64,000 nucleotides of DNA from assembly GCA_020636375.1 (NCBI GenBank), contig JACJXZ010000010.1, positions 310,001 to 374,000 of the forward strand, written 5' to 3'. This DNA is from Lewinellaceae bacterium (GTDB lineage: Bacteria; Bacteroidota; Bacteroidia; Chitinophagales; Saprospiraceae). Under the pieces are notes generated by a model that was given only the letters and a program-made list of their open reading frames with translations, had not been told where the DNA came from and ran no database searches. The translations under genes were made by a program, and so were the position numbers. This document shows, piece by piece, positions 51,592-60,792 of the stretch. Position 1 is the first letter of the stretch. Every line of letters begins with the position of its first letter.

Positions 51592-54500
51592 TTACATATT
51601 CCTCCGGTACTGCCCCCCCACTTCATACAGGGCGTGGGTGATCTGCCCCAGCGAGCAATACTTCGCCGTTTCCATCAATTCTTCGAAGGTATTGCCGTTG
51701 TTGATGGCCACCTCCTGGAGGCGGCGCAGCATCCTGGGGCCTTTCTCTTCGTTAGCTTTGCGCAGGTTGCGCTGGGTTTCGATCTGGGCTTCCTTTTCTT
51801 CTTTGGTAGCGCGGATCACCTCGTTGGGGATGATGGTGGGCGAGCCGTCCTTGTTGAGGAAGGTATTAACGCCGATAATGGGCAGTTCGCCCGTGTGCTT
51901 GAGCGTCTCGTAGTAGATGCTTTCGTCCTGGATTTTGCCGCGCTGGTACATGGTCTCCATAGCGCCCAGCACGCCGCCGCGTTCGGTGATGCGGTCGAAC
52001 TCCATTAATACCGCTTCCTCCACCAACTCCGTCAGCTCTTCGATGATAAAGGCGCCCTGGAGGGGGTTCTCGTTCTTGGCCAGCCCCAGCTCGTGATTGA
52101 TGATCATCTGGATAGCTACGGCGCGGCGTACGCTCTCTTCGGTCGGCGTGGTGATGGCCTCGTCGTAGGCGTTGGTATGCAGGCTGTTGCAGTTGTCGTA
52201 GATGGCGTAGAGGGCCTGCAGGGTGGTGCGGATGTCGTTGAAGCTGATCTCCTGGGCGTGCAGGGAGCGGCCGGAGGTCTGGATGTGGTATTTCAGTTTC
52301 TGGGAGCGCTCGTTGGCGCTGTACTTGTGTTTCATGGCTTTGGCCCAGATGCGGCGGGCCACGCGGCCGATGACGGCGTACTCGGCATCTACTCCGTTGG
52401 AAAAGAAGAAGGACAGGTTGGGCGCGAAGTCGTCAATCTCCATTCCCCGGGAGAGGTAGTATTCGACGAAGGTGAAGCCATTGGCGAGGGTGAAGGCCAG
52501 CTGGGAGATGGGGTTGGCCCCGGCCTCGGCGATGTGGTAACCGGAAATAGAGACCGAATAGAAGTTTTTCACCTTGTTCCAGATGAAGTATTCCTGCATG
52601 TCGCCCATCAGCCGAAGGGAAAACTCTGTGGAGAAGATACAGGTGTTCTGTGCCTGGTCTTCTTTGAGGATATCGGCCTGCACGGTGCCGCGCACGGCGG
52701 AAAGGGCTTTGGCTTTGATCTCCCTGTAAATTTTTTCCTCCAGCACCTGGTCGCCGGTGAGGCCCAGGAGCAGCAGGCCCAGGCCGTCGTTTCCATCCGG
52801 CAGGCCCTCTGCTTTATATTTCGGGCGAGGCAGGCCTTTATCGTCATATAACTCCCTGAGCTTTGCCTCCACCTTATCCTCCATCCCCTGCTCCCGGATG
52901 TACTTTTCGCACTGCTGGTCGATGGCGGCGTTCATGAAGAAGGCGGCGATGGTGGCTGCCGGGCCGTTGATGGTCATGGAGACCGATGTTTTCGGGTCGC
53001 AGAGGTCGAAGCCGGAATAGAGCTTTTTGGCGTCGTCCAGGCAGCAGACGCTGACGCCGGAGTTGCCGACTTTGCCGTAGATGTCGGGGCGGTAATCCGG
53101 GTCTTCCCCGTAGAGGGTCACGGAGTCGAAAGCGGTGGACAGGCGGGCGGCCGGCATGTCGTAGGACAAGTAGTGGAAGCGTTTGTTGGTGCGCTCCGGG
53201 CCGCCTTCGCCGGCAAACATGCGGGTGGGGTCTTCGCCTTTGCGCTTGAAGGGGAAAACGCCGGCAGTATAGGGGAACTCTCCCGGCACGTTTTCCTGCA
53301 GCACCCAGCGCAGGATTTCGCCCCAGTCTTTGAAACGCGGAAGCACCACTCTGGGGATGCGGGTATGAGACAAGGACCTGGTGAAGGTCGGCACTTTGAT
53401 CTCCCTGCCCCGCACCTTGTATTTATACTCATCGGCGGCGTAGGCGGCCTTTTTCTCCTCCCAGCCGTCGAGGATGCGCTTGCAGTCGCCGTCCAGGTCG
53501 AGTTCCAGGTCTTCGTACGCTTTCTTCAGCGTAGCCAGGGTTTCTGTTTTATTTGGAATGTTGTCCTGTTTGTCCAGGGTTTCGATGGAGTGATTCAGGG
53601 CGAACAGTTGGCGGGCGATGGCTACCTGCCGTTCCGCCCAGCTGTCGTAGTTGCGGTTGTTGTCGGAAATTTCGGAGAGGTAGCGCACCCGATTGGGGGG
53701 GATGATGTAGATTTTTTCGCTTATCTCGTCCGAGCTGTGAAAGCCGGACTTCAGCGGGGCGTCCGTGCGTTCCACGACCGTGTCCATCAAAACGCGGTAG
53801 AGCGTATTGGTCCCCGGGTCGTTGAACTGGGAGGCGATGGTGCCGAAAACCGGCATTTCTTCCATCTGCTTCTCCCAGAGCTGGTGGTTGCGCTGGTATT
53901 GTTTTTTGACATCCCGCAGGGCGTCCCGGGCGCCGCGCTTGTCAAATTTGTTGATGGCGATGATGTCGGCGAAGTCGAGCATGTCGATCTTTTCCAACTG
54001 GGTGGCGGCGCCGTACTCGGGGGTCATCACGTAGAGGGACACGTCGGAGTGGTCGACGATCTCGGTGTCGGACTGGCCGATTCCGGAGGTTTCCAGGATG
54101 ATGAGGTCGAATTGTGCCGCCTTCAGGATATCCACCGCCGCCTGCACGTGTTTGGACAGGGCGAGGTTGGACTGGCGGGTGGCCAGGGAGCGCATGAACA
54201 CCCGGCCGTCGGCCAGGGCGGAGGTGATGGAGTTCATCCGGATGCGGTCACCCAGCAGGGCGCCGCCCGTCTTTCGTTTGGAGGGGTCGACGGAGACGAT
54301 GGCGACGGTTTTGTCTTTGAAGTCCGTCAGGAAGCGGCGCACCAGTTCGTCGACCAGGCTGGACTTGCCTGCGCCGCCGGTGCCGGTGATGCCGAGCACG
54401 GGGATCACTTTGCCTTCCACTTCGTGCCGCAGCTTATCCAGCCAGCTGCGGTGGTCTTCCGGGAAGTTTTCTACGGCGCTGATCATGCGGGCCAGCACCA

Positions 54501-54990
54501 TAGGGTTTTTGTCCTTGTATTCTTTCAGTTGTCCGTTGAGGCTGGCGCCGACGGGGAAGTCGCACTGTTCCAGCACGTCGTTGATCATGCCCTGCAGGCC
54601 CATCTGGCGGCCGTCGTCGGGGGAGTAGATGCGGGTGATGCCGTACGCGTGCAGCTCTTCGACCTCCCCGGGCAGTATCGTGCCGCCGCCGCCGCCGAAG
54701 ATTTTGATGTGGCCGGCGCCCTTTTCCTTCAGCAGGTCGTGCATGTATTTGAAGAACTCGTTGTGGCCGCCCTGGTAGGAGGTGATGGCGATGCCCTGGG
54801 CGTCTTCCATGATGGCCGTTTCCACGATTTCCCGGACAGAGCGGTTGTGCCCGAGGTGGATGATCTCCGCGCCGGAGCTTTGCATGATGCGGCGCATAAT
54901 GTTGATGGCGGCGTCGTGGCCGTCGAAGAGGGAGGCGGCGGTGACGATCCGAACTTTATTTTTTGGCTGGTAGGGTGATATGGTTTGCAT
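51592..54990 (-). CDS. icmF: Fused isobutyryl-CoA mutase (IcmF)
   Basis: The 1132-residue protein has the IcmF order. First is a cobalamin-binding domain (about 12-150) with DGHDAAINIM, whose His is the lower cobalt ligand. Next is a MeaB-type G-domain (about 205-400) with GITGTGGAGKSS and NKFD. Last is the mutase barrel (about 560-1090), with FPYTAGVFPFKRKGEDPTRMF and LRLMGDMQEYF. It interconverts isobutyryl-CoA and n-butyryl-CoA (and related acyl-CoAs) with adenosylcobalamin, while the G-domain gates cofactor loading. Length matches IcmF. Upstream, 12 bases away, is the DUF4435 gene of the PARIS-like pair; the MntA remnant lies just downstream. A very secure call. Confidence 0.94.
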   Translation of the reverse strand: MQTISPYQPKNKVRIVTAASLFDGHDAAINIMRRIMQSSGAEIIHLGHNRSVREIVETAIMEDAQGIAITSYQGGHNEFFKYMHDLLKEKGAGHIKIFGGGGGTILPGEVEELHAYGITRIYSPDDGRQMGLQGMINDVLEQCDFPVGASLNGQLKEYKDKNPMVLARMISAVENFPEDHRSWLDKLRHEVEGKVIPVLGITGTGGAGKSSLVDELVRRFLTDFKDKTVAIVSVDPSKRKTGGALLGDRIRMNSITSALADGRVFMRSLATRQSNLALSKHVQAAVDILKAAQFDLIILETSGIGQSDTEIVDHSDVSLYVMTPEYGAATQLEKIDMLDFADIIAINKFDKRGARDALRDVKKQYQRNHQLWEKQMEEMPVFGTIASQFNDPGTNTLYRVLMDTVVERTDAPLKSGFHSSDEISEKIYIIPPNRVRYLSEISDNNRNYDSWAERQVAIARQLFALNHSIETLDKQDNIPNKTETLATLKKAYEDLELDLDGDCKRILDGWEEKKAAYAADEYKYKVRGREIKVPTFTRSLSHTRIPRVVLPRFKDWGEILRWVLQENVPGEFPYTAGVFPFKRKGEDPTRMFAGEGGPERTNKRFHYLSYDMPAARLSTAFDSVTLYGEDPDYRPDIYGKVGNSGVSVCCLDDAKKLYSGFDLCDPKTSVSMTINGPAATIAAFFMNAAIDQQCEKYIREQGMEDKVEAKLRELYDDKGLPRPKYKAEGLPDGNDGLGLLLLGLTGDQVLEEKIYREIKAKALSAVRGTVQADILKEDQAQNTCIFSTEFSLRLMGDMQEYFIWNKVKNFYSVSISGYHIAEAGANPISQLAFTLANGFTFVEYYLSRGMEIDDFAPNLSFFFSNGVDAEYAVIGRVARRIWAKAMKHKYSANERSQKLKYHIQTSGRSLHAQEISFNDIRTTLQALYAIYDNCNSLHTNAYDEAITTPTEESVRRAVAIQMIINHELGLAKNENPLQGAFIIEELTELVEEAVLMEFDRITERGGVLGAMETMYQRGKIQDESIYYETLKHTGELPIIGVNTFLNKDGSPTIIPNEVIRATKEEKEAQIETQRNLRKANEEKGPRMLRRLQEVAINNGNTFEELMETAKYCSLGQITHALYEVGGQYRRNM

Positions 54991-55002
54991 AATTTGGCTT
55001 GG

Positions 55003-55836
55003 TTACGGCTGAACAAGAATATTTCTCAGTTCCACCAGGTCTGGAAACTGTTCCAAGTGAAATTGGTCTAGGGAATATTTGTAATAACCTTTAAAAGAAA
55101 AATCAGTTATGAACAATTTTTGTTTGAGCAGAGTTTCCAAATCTTTGGCATTAAACCAAATAAGGTAATTGTCATTTTGGAAAAAATCATCGTTAAAGTG
55201 TTCCAAAAAACGTTCAAAGGATTCAATTAGCGTTTCACTGGTATAACTGCTTGCTTCGCCGGCAGCAGCCTGAACCAATTGGATTGCTTCGTTCAGACAA
55301 TGTTCTCGTGTCAGATCGCCAGGCAAATCACCACTTCCTCTTCTCCAGGTAGTATCCAAACGAATAGGTTTACGCACTTCGCCTAATGCACAACGGGCAG
55401 CAGTATAGTACTTTAATTCAAAGGCAGCCTCCCGAAAAGCAGACTGAACCCCTTCGAGTGACCTCGTTCCTTCCCTAAGCTTATCAAAAAGTACTTTTTC
55501 CTGTATAAACTGGAAAAGTTGCCGGGGATCAAGCAGGTAATTTTCAATTGTGGTGCGATAAGAGGCATAGATATTATTTCCTGCGTTGATAAGTTGAGGC
55601 CTTTCCGGAACCGGGAAGTCAAAATCGCGATCTCTGAACCCCATAGATTGCACATCGTCCCTAACAAGCCGGTTCCCTTTTACATAGCCATTCCTGAAAT
55701 TTGCCAGACTACCCTTTCCACCTACCGGCACTACTTCAATATCAATCAGTTGGGTGCTATTGATTATTTTTTCTATTACTTCTATGTCCCAACTGTTGCG
55801 ATTGCCTTCACAAAAAATGAACCGAAACTTACCCAT
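55003..55836 (-). CDS. DUF4435/TOPRIM nuclease-like protein (AriB-like)
   Basis: The 277-residue protein starts with a TOPRIM-like core: FIFCEG (Glu10) on the first strand, VVPVGGKGS (about 36-43) and GFRDRDFD (Asp69, Asp71, Asp73), giving the acidic residues used by TOPRIM/OLD nucleases. The rest resembles DUF4435. It overlaps the preceding AAA ATPase gene by eight bases, so the two form a unit. An AAA15 ATPase plus a DUF4435 TOPRIM protein is the composition of the PARIS anti-phage system (AriA-AriB). The two genes are visibly AT-rich compared with icmF next door, which points to recent acquisition. Exact system type is unproven; other OLD-like pairs are possible. Confidence 0.78.
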   Translation of the reverse strand: MGKFRFIFCEGNRNSWDIEVIEKIINSTQLIDIEVVPVGGKGSLANFRNGYVKGNRLVRDDVQSMGFRDRDFDFPVPERPQLINAGNNIYASYRTTIENYLLDPRQLFQFIQEKVLFDKLREGTRSLEGVQSAFREAAFELKYYTAARCALGEVRKPIRLDTTWRRGSGDLPGDLTREHCLNEAIQLVQAAAGEASSYTSETLIESFERFLEHFNDDFFQNDNYLIWFNAKDLETLLKQKLFITDFSFKGYYKYSLDQFHLEQFPDLVELRNILVQP

Positions 55837-56923
55837 CTAGCCTTATGATTTGAGGTTCAGTAAACATTGCGGCCACGCTTTCAGAGTGGGTAGTTAAGAT
55901 GAACTGGTTGTTTTTCCCCAGCTTCGGCAAGGCCCTAATCAGCGCCTGTTGGAGAGGTGGATGTAAATGAAGTTCTACTTCGTCGATGAGTATAATGGAG
56001 TGGTTGATAATTCGGTTTGCAAAATCTAATAATATGGGAAATATAGCTCGTTCTCCTCCGGATAATTCCGAAAATTCATAATCGTTTTTCCCATCAAAAA
56101 GCCAAAAATCCTGGTCCTGGTCAAAAAAGTCTTCGAATTCCATTTTGGGAGCAAACCCTTTGAAAGTCCGGTTGGGAAAAACTTGTTGGTAAAGGCGCTC
56201 GAAATCAGCAAAAAAATCCCTTTGCCCTTCCCGCAACCGAAATTTTTTATTGGCAACATTTTGATGAAAAACATACCATTTGAAAAGTACTTCCTTTAGC
56301 TGTTTTTCACTGAACACTCCATTGGTTTCGTTTTCCTTACCTTTCCCATTCAAACCTTGTATCTGTGTGGAAGACAAGCTTGCCGCGTTACGATGTTCAT
56401 CATATTTATATATGGACCCCACTTTCTCAAATAACCTTTCAAAGTTTGGCACAAACTTGCTTAGTTGAAGCGCGTACTCATAACCTTTTGTTTGGAAAAA
56501 ATTGGCAGAGGTAGACGCTTGCACCCGGTCTTTGCGATAATCCAAAAAAAGCTCAAATATTTCATCCGTTCCAGGCTTAATACCCGCTTCTCGGAAGCGC
56601 TCCTGAAGCTGCTGATAGTAGTCGAGCGTGGCGTCGATTTCTTCTTTGCTCATCGAGATGGCAGCTCTGACATCCACAGGCATGCGACCACTTTGGATAT
56701 TATCCCAATAAAAACCAGGATACTTCAAACTGGAAGGAGTAGTAAAGGGCTTGAACGCAGCCCCGAGCAACATGGCGATTGCCTGAAGCAAAGATGACTT
56801 TCCAGAACCATTTTCCCCTACCAGCAAAATCATGCCATAAGCTTTCCCCTCATCATCGCAGAAGTTAAATTCCCGATCACTGAACCGTTTGAAATTTCGA
56901 AGGGACAGGCTGTTTATTTTCAT
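55829..56923 (-). CDS. AAA15/ABC-type ATPase (AriA-like)
   Basis: The 364-residue ATPase has an SMC/ABC-like N-terminus MKINSLSLRNFKRF, Walker A GENGSGKSS (about 36-44), a helical middle, the signature LSGGERAIF, Walker B IILIDEVELHLHP and an H-loop TTHSESVAAMF. This is the AAA15/AAA21 group used as ATPase in OLD-type and PARIS systems. A TAAATTTG box on the minus strand (56951-56958) lies 28 bases upstream, and the downstream DUF4435 gene overlaps by eight bases. In PARIS the ATPase holds the TOPRIM effector inactive until it senses a phage anti-restriction protein; extending this to the present pair is inference. Confidence 0.8.
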   Translation of the reverse strand: MKINSLSLRNFKRFSDREFNFCDDEGKAYGMILLVGENGSGKSSLLQAIAMLLGAAFKPFTTPSSLKYPGFYWDNIQSGRMPVDVRAAISMSKEEIDATLDYYQQLQERFREAGIKPGTDEIFELFLDYRKDRVQASTSANFFQTKGYEYALQLSKFVPNFERLFEKVGSIYKYDEHRNAASLSSTQIQGLNGKGKENETNGVFSEKQLKEVLFKWYVFHQNVANKKFRLREGQRDFFADFERLYQQVFPNRTFKGFAPKMEFEDFFDQDQDFWLFDGKNDYEFSELSGGERAIFPILLDFANRIINHSIILIDEVELHLHPPLQQALIRALPKLGKNNQFILTTHSESVAAMFTEPQIIRLDG

Positions 56924-56950
56924 TGGCTACCATATTGTTGTATTGGAGCG

Positions 56951-56958
56951 CAAATTTA
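56951..56958 (-). promoter_or_regulatory. Putative -7 box (TAAATTTG) of the PARIS-like pair
   Basis: On the minus strand TAAATTTG fully matches TAnnTTTG and lies 28 bases before the ATPase ATG at 56923. No other good box is seen, so both genes should be co-transcribed. Confidence 0.5.
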
Positions 56959-57074
56959 CGAAAATTCTATGGCTATTGCTATAAAGCCAGTAAAGCAGAA
57001 AATGTTTAGCAGCAAAGCTGTTAGAGGAACTTTCGGGAGGGCAGCTCTTGCTGTTAAACGTTTTCCAACATAAT

Positions 57075-58091
57075 CTACAAAAACATATCCATCGACCGCA
57101 TCACCTCCTTGAAAATTTTTTCCTCCGGCGCATACATCATTTCTATGTCCAGTTCCATGGCCAGCCTCGACAGGGCATTGCTGCCCATCATGGAGTTGAA
57201 AACGATCTGCCTGGGGATAAAACCCATTTGGTGCACGAGTTTGAAGAAGGAGGCTTCCAGCTTTTCCAGGCCGTCTTCGCGGCCCAGCATTTCCATGCTT
57301 ACGATCATGCCGTCGGGGTAGGTGATCCACAGGGCCAGGCGCGGGAGGAACGGCAGGCCATCGTCTCCCTTCACCTGGCTGCGCATGTACTGGAAGAGGA
57401 AGAGGATGGCACCCTTGCTGTGGCCAAGTTCTTTTTTGGCCTTCTTGACGAGGGCCGGCGAGGGTTTTATCACCGGAAAAGGAGTGATGTTATACCCTTT
57501 GGGCGTCACGTACTTGTCCTTCCAGTTGAGTTGCCCTTCTTTTTGTTCCGGCACTCTTAGTAGCATTTTATCGTCTTTGCCGTAAAGGACATCTTCGTTT
57601 TCTTTGTAACGGGCGGCCACCTCGCAGGCCTGGCGCAATGCATGGGTCAGCCGTTTAGCCTGCTCTGCATTGATGGGCCAGCCCAGCGTCCCGGGCAAAT
57701 GGTAGCGCGCCTGCACCCACTGGTTGCGGCCCCGGAATTTGAGGCCCAGCGCTTTGATCTGTTTCAGGTCCTTTTCGGAGAGTTCGCTGCGGTCCACGAA
57801 TTCGACTTTGAACATAAGCTGGTTCAGACCGAGGGCGAACTGGTCCTCCATCGAAATTTCGTCCGGCTGGTTGAGCAGGAGCAGGTAGGATTTAAAACCT
57901 TCATCTCCAGGATATAAACCCAGGGCATAAACCTCTCCGGCATTGCCCATGATGCAGCAGTAGCCGATCTCTCCGCTTTCGGGGTCCTGCACCCCAAAAA
58001 TGTCATTATCGTGCATCCACTCCCAGGGCTTCAGGTCCCGGTAGGCGATGGCGGCTTCGTAGAATTCTTTCCAGGTTTGTTTGTCTTTCAT
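57075..58091 (-). CDS. Uncharacterised DUF7309/DUF6930-like protein
   Basis: The 338-residue cytoplasmic protein has an N-terminal domain marked by YRDLKPWEWMHDNDIFGVQD, GEIGYCCIMGNAGEVYALGLY and a C-terminal domain with RLALWITYPDGMIVSMEML and IPRQIVFNSMMGSNALSRLA. I associate these with the poorly characterised DUF7309 and DUF6930 families, tentatively. No catalytic motif is visible. It lies between the PARIS-like pair and the damaged purine nucleoside phosphorylase gene, in the same orientation as both but with sizeable spacers. Confidence 0.6.
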   Translation of the reverse strand: MKDKQTWKEFYEAAIAYRDLKPWEWMHDNDIFGVQDPESGEIGYCCIMGNAGEVYALGLYPGDEGFKSYLLLLNQPDEISMEDQFALGLNQLMFKVEFVDRSELSEKDLKQIKALGLKFRGRNQWVQARYHLPGTLGWPINAEQAKRLTHALRQACEVAARYKENEDVLYGKDDKMLLRVPEQKEGQLNWKDKYVTPKGYNITPFPVIKPSPALVKKAKKELGHSKGAILFLFQYMRSQVKGDDGLPFLPRLALWITYPDGMIVSMEMLGREDGLEKLEASFFKLVHQMGFIPRQIVFNSMMGSNALSRLAMELDIEMMYAPEEKIFKEVMRSMDMFL

Positions 58092-58194
58092 TGCGATATG
58101 GATTAATATGGCATAGTCATATTATAAAGTAAGAACTTAGCGCTCAAAGTCAATGGATTAAGAAAACTTATTTTGAAAAAGTACTTCAGCAGCC

Positions 58195-59029
58195 TCAGCC
58201 CAGAAACTCCAGCAACTCCATCACGATCTTCCGCATCTTCGGCTCCGCCGACTGCGCCACGGCGATCACATCCTCATGGGTTGTCTCCCGGATTTCTTCC
58301 AGCGGGTAACATTTATTGGTGGCTACGGACATGGCCATCACGCCGAGGCCCATATGCCGGGCCACCAGTACCTCCGGGACCGTAGACATACCCACCAGGT
58401 CGGCCCCGATGATGTGGAAGAAGTTGTACTCGGCCGGCGTCTCCAGGTTGGGTCCCTGCAGGGCGAGGTAGACGCCCTCGTGGGCGCGGATGCCGTGCTT
58501 CTGAGCGATCTCCAGCCCTTTGGCGTTCAGGCGGCGGTCGTAGGTGTGCAGCATGTCGGGGAAGCGGGTAGAGGCGTTCGTCGTTGGGGCCGCGCAGGGG
58601 GTTGTCGGGCTGCAGGTTGATGTGGTCGCGGAGGAAAACGATGTCGCCGGCCTGTATGTGCTGGTTGGCGCTGCCGGCAGCATTGGACAGGATGAGCAGC
58701 TCGATGCCCAGGAATTTCATCACGCGCACCGGGAAGGTGATTTGTTTGGCGGTATAGCCTTCGTAGTAGTGAAACCGCCCGGCCATGGCCACCAGCGGCT
58801 GGCCGGCCAGGTAGCCGAAGACGAGTTTGCCCTTATGCCCTTTTACCGTAGAGGTGGGAAAATGCGGGATATTGCCGTAAGGTATCTCCGCTACTGCTTC
58901 GATCTCATCGGCCAGCCCGCTGAGGCCGGTGCCGAGAACGATGCCGTAGCGGGGCTGGAAATCCGTCCGGGTGCGAATGTGCCGGAGGGCTTCCTGGATC
59001 TGGTCGTAAAGCGGCGTTTGGTTTTCCAT
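58195..59029 (-). pseudogene. Purine nucleoside phosphorylase with a frameshift
   Basis: From ATG 59029 the sequence is a normal trimeric-type purine nucleoside phosphorylase: GIVLGTGLSGLADEI, HFPTSTVKGHKGKLVFG, MAGRFHYYEGY and LSNAAGSANQHIQAGDIV. At about 58564-58573 the frame breaks after NPLRGPNDER. The remainder continues in another frame from TRFPDMLHTYDRRL through GVYLALQGPNLETPAEYNF, GMSTVPEVLVARHMGL and MAMSVATNK to the stop at 58195. The expected NDERxGTRFPDM spacing indicates loss of two bases (CTC-GG-TACCCGC to CTCTACCCGC). Either the gene is inactivated or this is a sequencing error; the otherwise perfect conservation makes an error quite possible. Confidence 0.85.
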
Positions 59030-59079
59030 ACGGCCAAAATACGGACTCGGGGCTAAATGATCAGAACTTCGGTAATTTT

Positions 59080-59504
59080 TGTTGCCAGATTGATTCCAAA
59101 GGAAAGCACTTACAGCGGCTGCATGCCGAAACCCAATACGGGCCGGCCAAGCAGTACCTGGGCGAATACCAGAAGGCACAGAAACAACTGGCCGCCTGTA
59201 CGTCATCAACCACAAAAGCATGGAGTTTTTCTTGCTCAACATGCTCAACGCCATCCGACTCGACGTCTTCGGCCCCAAAGATTCCCTCCACGAGCAATGC
59301 CTGCTGATGGACGACTTTATGCTGTTTATCGAGGAGATGCCCCGGGGCCTGCTGCCCGACTACCGCCGAAAACGGCAGTACGTCAACAGCATCCTCTCCA
59401 AAAATGAGGTGGATCGGGACGATCCTTATAATAAAAAGTTGTTTGTGCGCCGCGCGCGGGGGTGTTACGATATCCTGCCGGGGGCGGAGGTGAGCTGGGG
59501 GTAG
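59080..59504 (+). pseudogene. Degenerate, frameshifted coding remnant of unknown family
   Basis: One frame reads HLQRLHAETQYGPAKQYLGE and continues to QKQLAA near 59198. After a shift, another frame continues YVINHKSMEFFLLNMLNAIR to a stop at 59504 (DDPYNKKLFVRRARGCYDIL near the end). Both halves have protein-like composition but no start codon and no family I recognise. It is probably a truncated gene broken by indels, possibly once part of the toxin/immunity neighbourhood to its right. A GAAGGCGGAAGGCGGA repeat follows the stop. Confidence 0.5.
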
Positions 59505-59582
59505 GAAGGCGAAGGCGGAAGGCGGAATTTTGCCTGGCCGAGGCCTGAATCCTGTACATCGTGTCAATCCTGTATAGCCCTC

Positions 59583-59993
59583 TCACGCTGCCTGCCGCAA
59601 CAGCGCCCCGATGATCTCCAGTATATCCTTTTTGAAAGCCGCCTTGTCGAAGCCCTTGACCTCCCCTGGCCGCTCCAGGCATTGCAGGAAGCCTTCCAGG
59701 ACGTATTGGTCGTATTGCCAGTCGTTCATCTGGAGGGCTTTGTGGTAATCGAGGTCTATGGACAGAAACCAGCGCTTTCTGCTCTTTATATAATCATTCT
59801 CGTTGCCCCTGAGGTTTTTCGGCAGCTTTTCGCTGATGGTTGGGCTGTAGGTGATGCCTTCTACCGTACTGCCGTATTTCGAAAGGTCAAGCCGTTCATT
59901 GATGAATGTTATGATCCGGCCTACGTTGCCTTTCTTTCTCAGGGCAGGGCTTTTGAAGGATAATATGTGAAATTGTGGCGCTTTCAATTCCAT
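59583..59993 (-). CDS. Small cytoplasmic protein, candidate immunity protein
   Basis: The 136-residue protein has no signal peptide and is alpha-beta in character (AFHILSFKSP-like QFHILSFKSPALRKKGNVGRI, YIKSRKRWFLSIDLDYHKAL). Its ATG overlaps the stop of the upstream toxin-like gene by one base, the usual layout of effector-immunity pairs. I know no named immunity family with certainty. The assignment rests on position, size and cytoplasmic location. Confidence 0.55.
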   Translation of the reverse strand: MELKAPQFHILSFKSPALRKKGNVGRIITFINERLDLSKYGSTVEGITYSPTISEKLPKNLRGNENDYIKSRKRWFLSIDLDYHKALQMNDWQYDQYVLEGFLQCLERPGEVKGFDKAAFKKDILEIIGALLRQAA

Positions 59994-60523
59994 CAGCGGT
60001 ATATTTTATTGCCGGGCGGGCGTTTTAACCAGATGCCGGTCCTTTCCAGGCGCATCAGGTTTTCGTGATGCTTTTTGTATAAGTAGATGCTGTCCAGTTG
60101 AACCTTAAAACAATAGTCCTTCGTACCATGATTTTGGTCTATCAACTCCACTCGGTTAATTTCATATTCCGGATCCTTCTTCCGGGCTTCATAATCGCAA
60201 GTCTCTCCGTATTTCCAAACTTCCCCTGCCCTCAAAAATATGGTTTTTTGCCCATTTGGGCAAGTGTAACAAGCTCTGTAGCCGTCCTCAGTTGCTACAG
60301 CAACATACTGAACGCAGGAGTCGCGCTTCTTTTTTTGTTTTTCCAGCTTTTTGTATATTCTCGGAATTACTTCCGGGTTGCCATCTTCATCCAGGTAAAC
60401 ATGCCCATCCGTCCCTTCGATGTATTTTCTGGACATTTGCACTCTATGCTTTATCCCCATGGCCAGGACAAGGAACATTAAGATCAAAGCGAAAAAAAAG
60501 CATTGATTATGAACGAGTGGCAT
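59993..60523 (-). CDS. Putative GIY-YIG-like toxin with N-terminal membrane anchor
   Basis: From ATG 60523 the product is 176 residues; the longer open frame upstream is not conserved in character. It has an N-terminal hydrophobic stretch (residues 6-22, NQCFFFALILMFLVLAMG), a charged linker, and a C-terminal domain with AGEVWKYGET and KKHHENLMRLERTGIWLKRPPGNKIYR. The KYGET and terminal PPGNKIYR signature is shared by toxin domains at the C-termini of many Bacteroidota polymorphic toxins, usually classed as GIY-YIG-like nucleases. Here it is a free-standing, membrane-anchored or secreted protein. The overlapping downstream gene is the probable immunity protein. Catalytic residues and target are not proven. 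Confidence 0.6.
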   Translation of the reverse strand: MPLVHNQCFFFALILMFLVLAMGIKHRVQMSRKYIEGTDGHVYLDEDGNPEVIPRIYKKLEKQKKKRDSCVQYVAVATEDGYRACYTCPNGQKTIFLRAGEVWKYGETCDYEARKKDPEYEINRVELIDQNHGTKDYCFKVQLDSIYLYKKHHENLMRLERTGIWLKRPPGNKIYR

Positions 60524-60792
60524 ATTCCAGGTAAATGCAGCTCCGTAAAAATGGTGCTTTTGAGGAGGAAAGAGGTAAATACAGGGTTTTAACCGGAAGT
60601 TTTGTCCCTGCTCTGATAATTTTCCAATGCCCTTTGCAACCTTTCTTTGATCTTTTCCCGAAGGCTTCCCGGGCTTATTACCTGAGGGCACTCCGGAAAG
60701 TCCCCCAAATGAGTGGATTAGTGAGGGATTGAATGAGTGAATAAATATAAAATGTGTATTATTTTTAAAATCAAACTTTATTATATGGTTGA
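60524..60792. other. Spacer between the toxin gene and the Panacea fragment
   Basis: No gene is convincing here. The left part may be decayed coding sequence. Around 60708-60742 are GAATGAGT-like microsatellite units, the same word as in the repeat at 29401. Confidence 0.45.

Noticed and set aside
53173..54978. 601-codon open frame opposite icmF
   Set aside because: Shadow frame; no recognisable domain or signal.
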